Shown here in pieces: positions 27,813 through 29,831 of a DNA stretch of 29,831 nucleotides (the first letter of the stretch is position 1; every line of letters starts with the position of its first letter). This stretch comes from Beroe ovata (Eukaryota; Ctenophora; Nuda; Beroida; Beroidae). The stretch is taken from positions 4,632 to 34,462 of the forward strand of contig CAMPET010000121.1 of NCBI GenBank assembly GCA_946803715.1. Reading direction: 5' to 3'. The translations under genes were made by a program, and so were the position numbers. The notes beneath the pieces are model-generated. The model was not told the origin of the DNA, made no database searches, and saw only the letters and a list, made by a program, of their open reading frames with translations.

Positions 27813-29831
<2,019 letters not shown>

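Overview
This is a window of an animal nuclear genome. The genes are split by short spliceosomal introns with GT..AG ends, mostly 80-330 nt. They encode conserved eukaryotic or animal families (EMC4, SEC62, SLC7A6OS/Iwr1, BRWD/PHIP, a large C2H2 protein). The intergenic DNA carries (GT)n microsatellites, fold-back elements and TTAGGG-type telomeric repeats. Compact genes and short introns would fit an early-branching or otherwise compact animal such as a sponge, but the species cannot be fixed from the sequence. Two single N positions (1509 and 3841) show this is a draft assembly.

Layout. 1-4860 is non-coding: a candidate CCAAT-box promoter at about 300-370, an 18-bp minisatellite, many (GT)n/(CA)n tracts and a tandem pair of ~390-bp microsatellite modules. 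4861-6666 encodes a RING-H2 E3 ligase, preceded by a tiny uORF overlapping its start codon. 8027-15127 is one open frame of 2366 codons for a protein with about 34 zinc fingers. 15128-18400 is an accessory stretch packed with mobile or structured DNA: a dispersed SINE-like repeat, a 16-bp tandem repeat, a TA-flanked fold-back MITE, a palindromic element built partly of telomere repeats, and a second small fold-back. 18413-19861 holds exon-like pieces of an unrecognised coiled-coil protein. 19916-21084 encodes a type II membrane protein resembling glycogenin-type GT8 transferases but without the DxD motif. 21085-22950 is again repeat-rich.

From 23101 on, four housekeeping genes lie close together on the same strand: EMC4, SEC62, SLC7A6OS/Iwr1 and the 5' part of a BRWD/PHIP-family gene that runs off the right edge. 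EMC4 and SEC62 both serve insertion or translocation of proteins at the ER membrane, and their coding regions are only 346 bp apart. Iwr1 (RNA polymerase II import) and BRWD (chromatin reader) are nuclear. All supported genes are on the + strand. Exon structures were worked out by hand from splice signals, reading-frame phase and remembered family similarity; no alignment was run.
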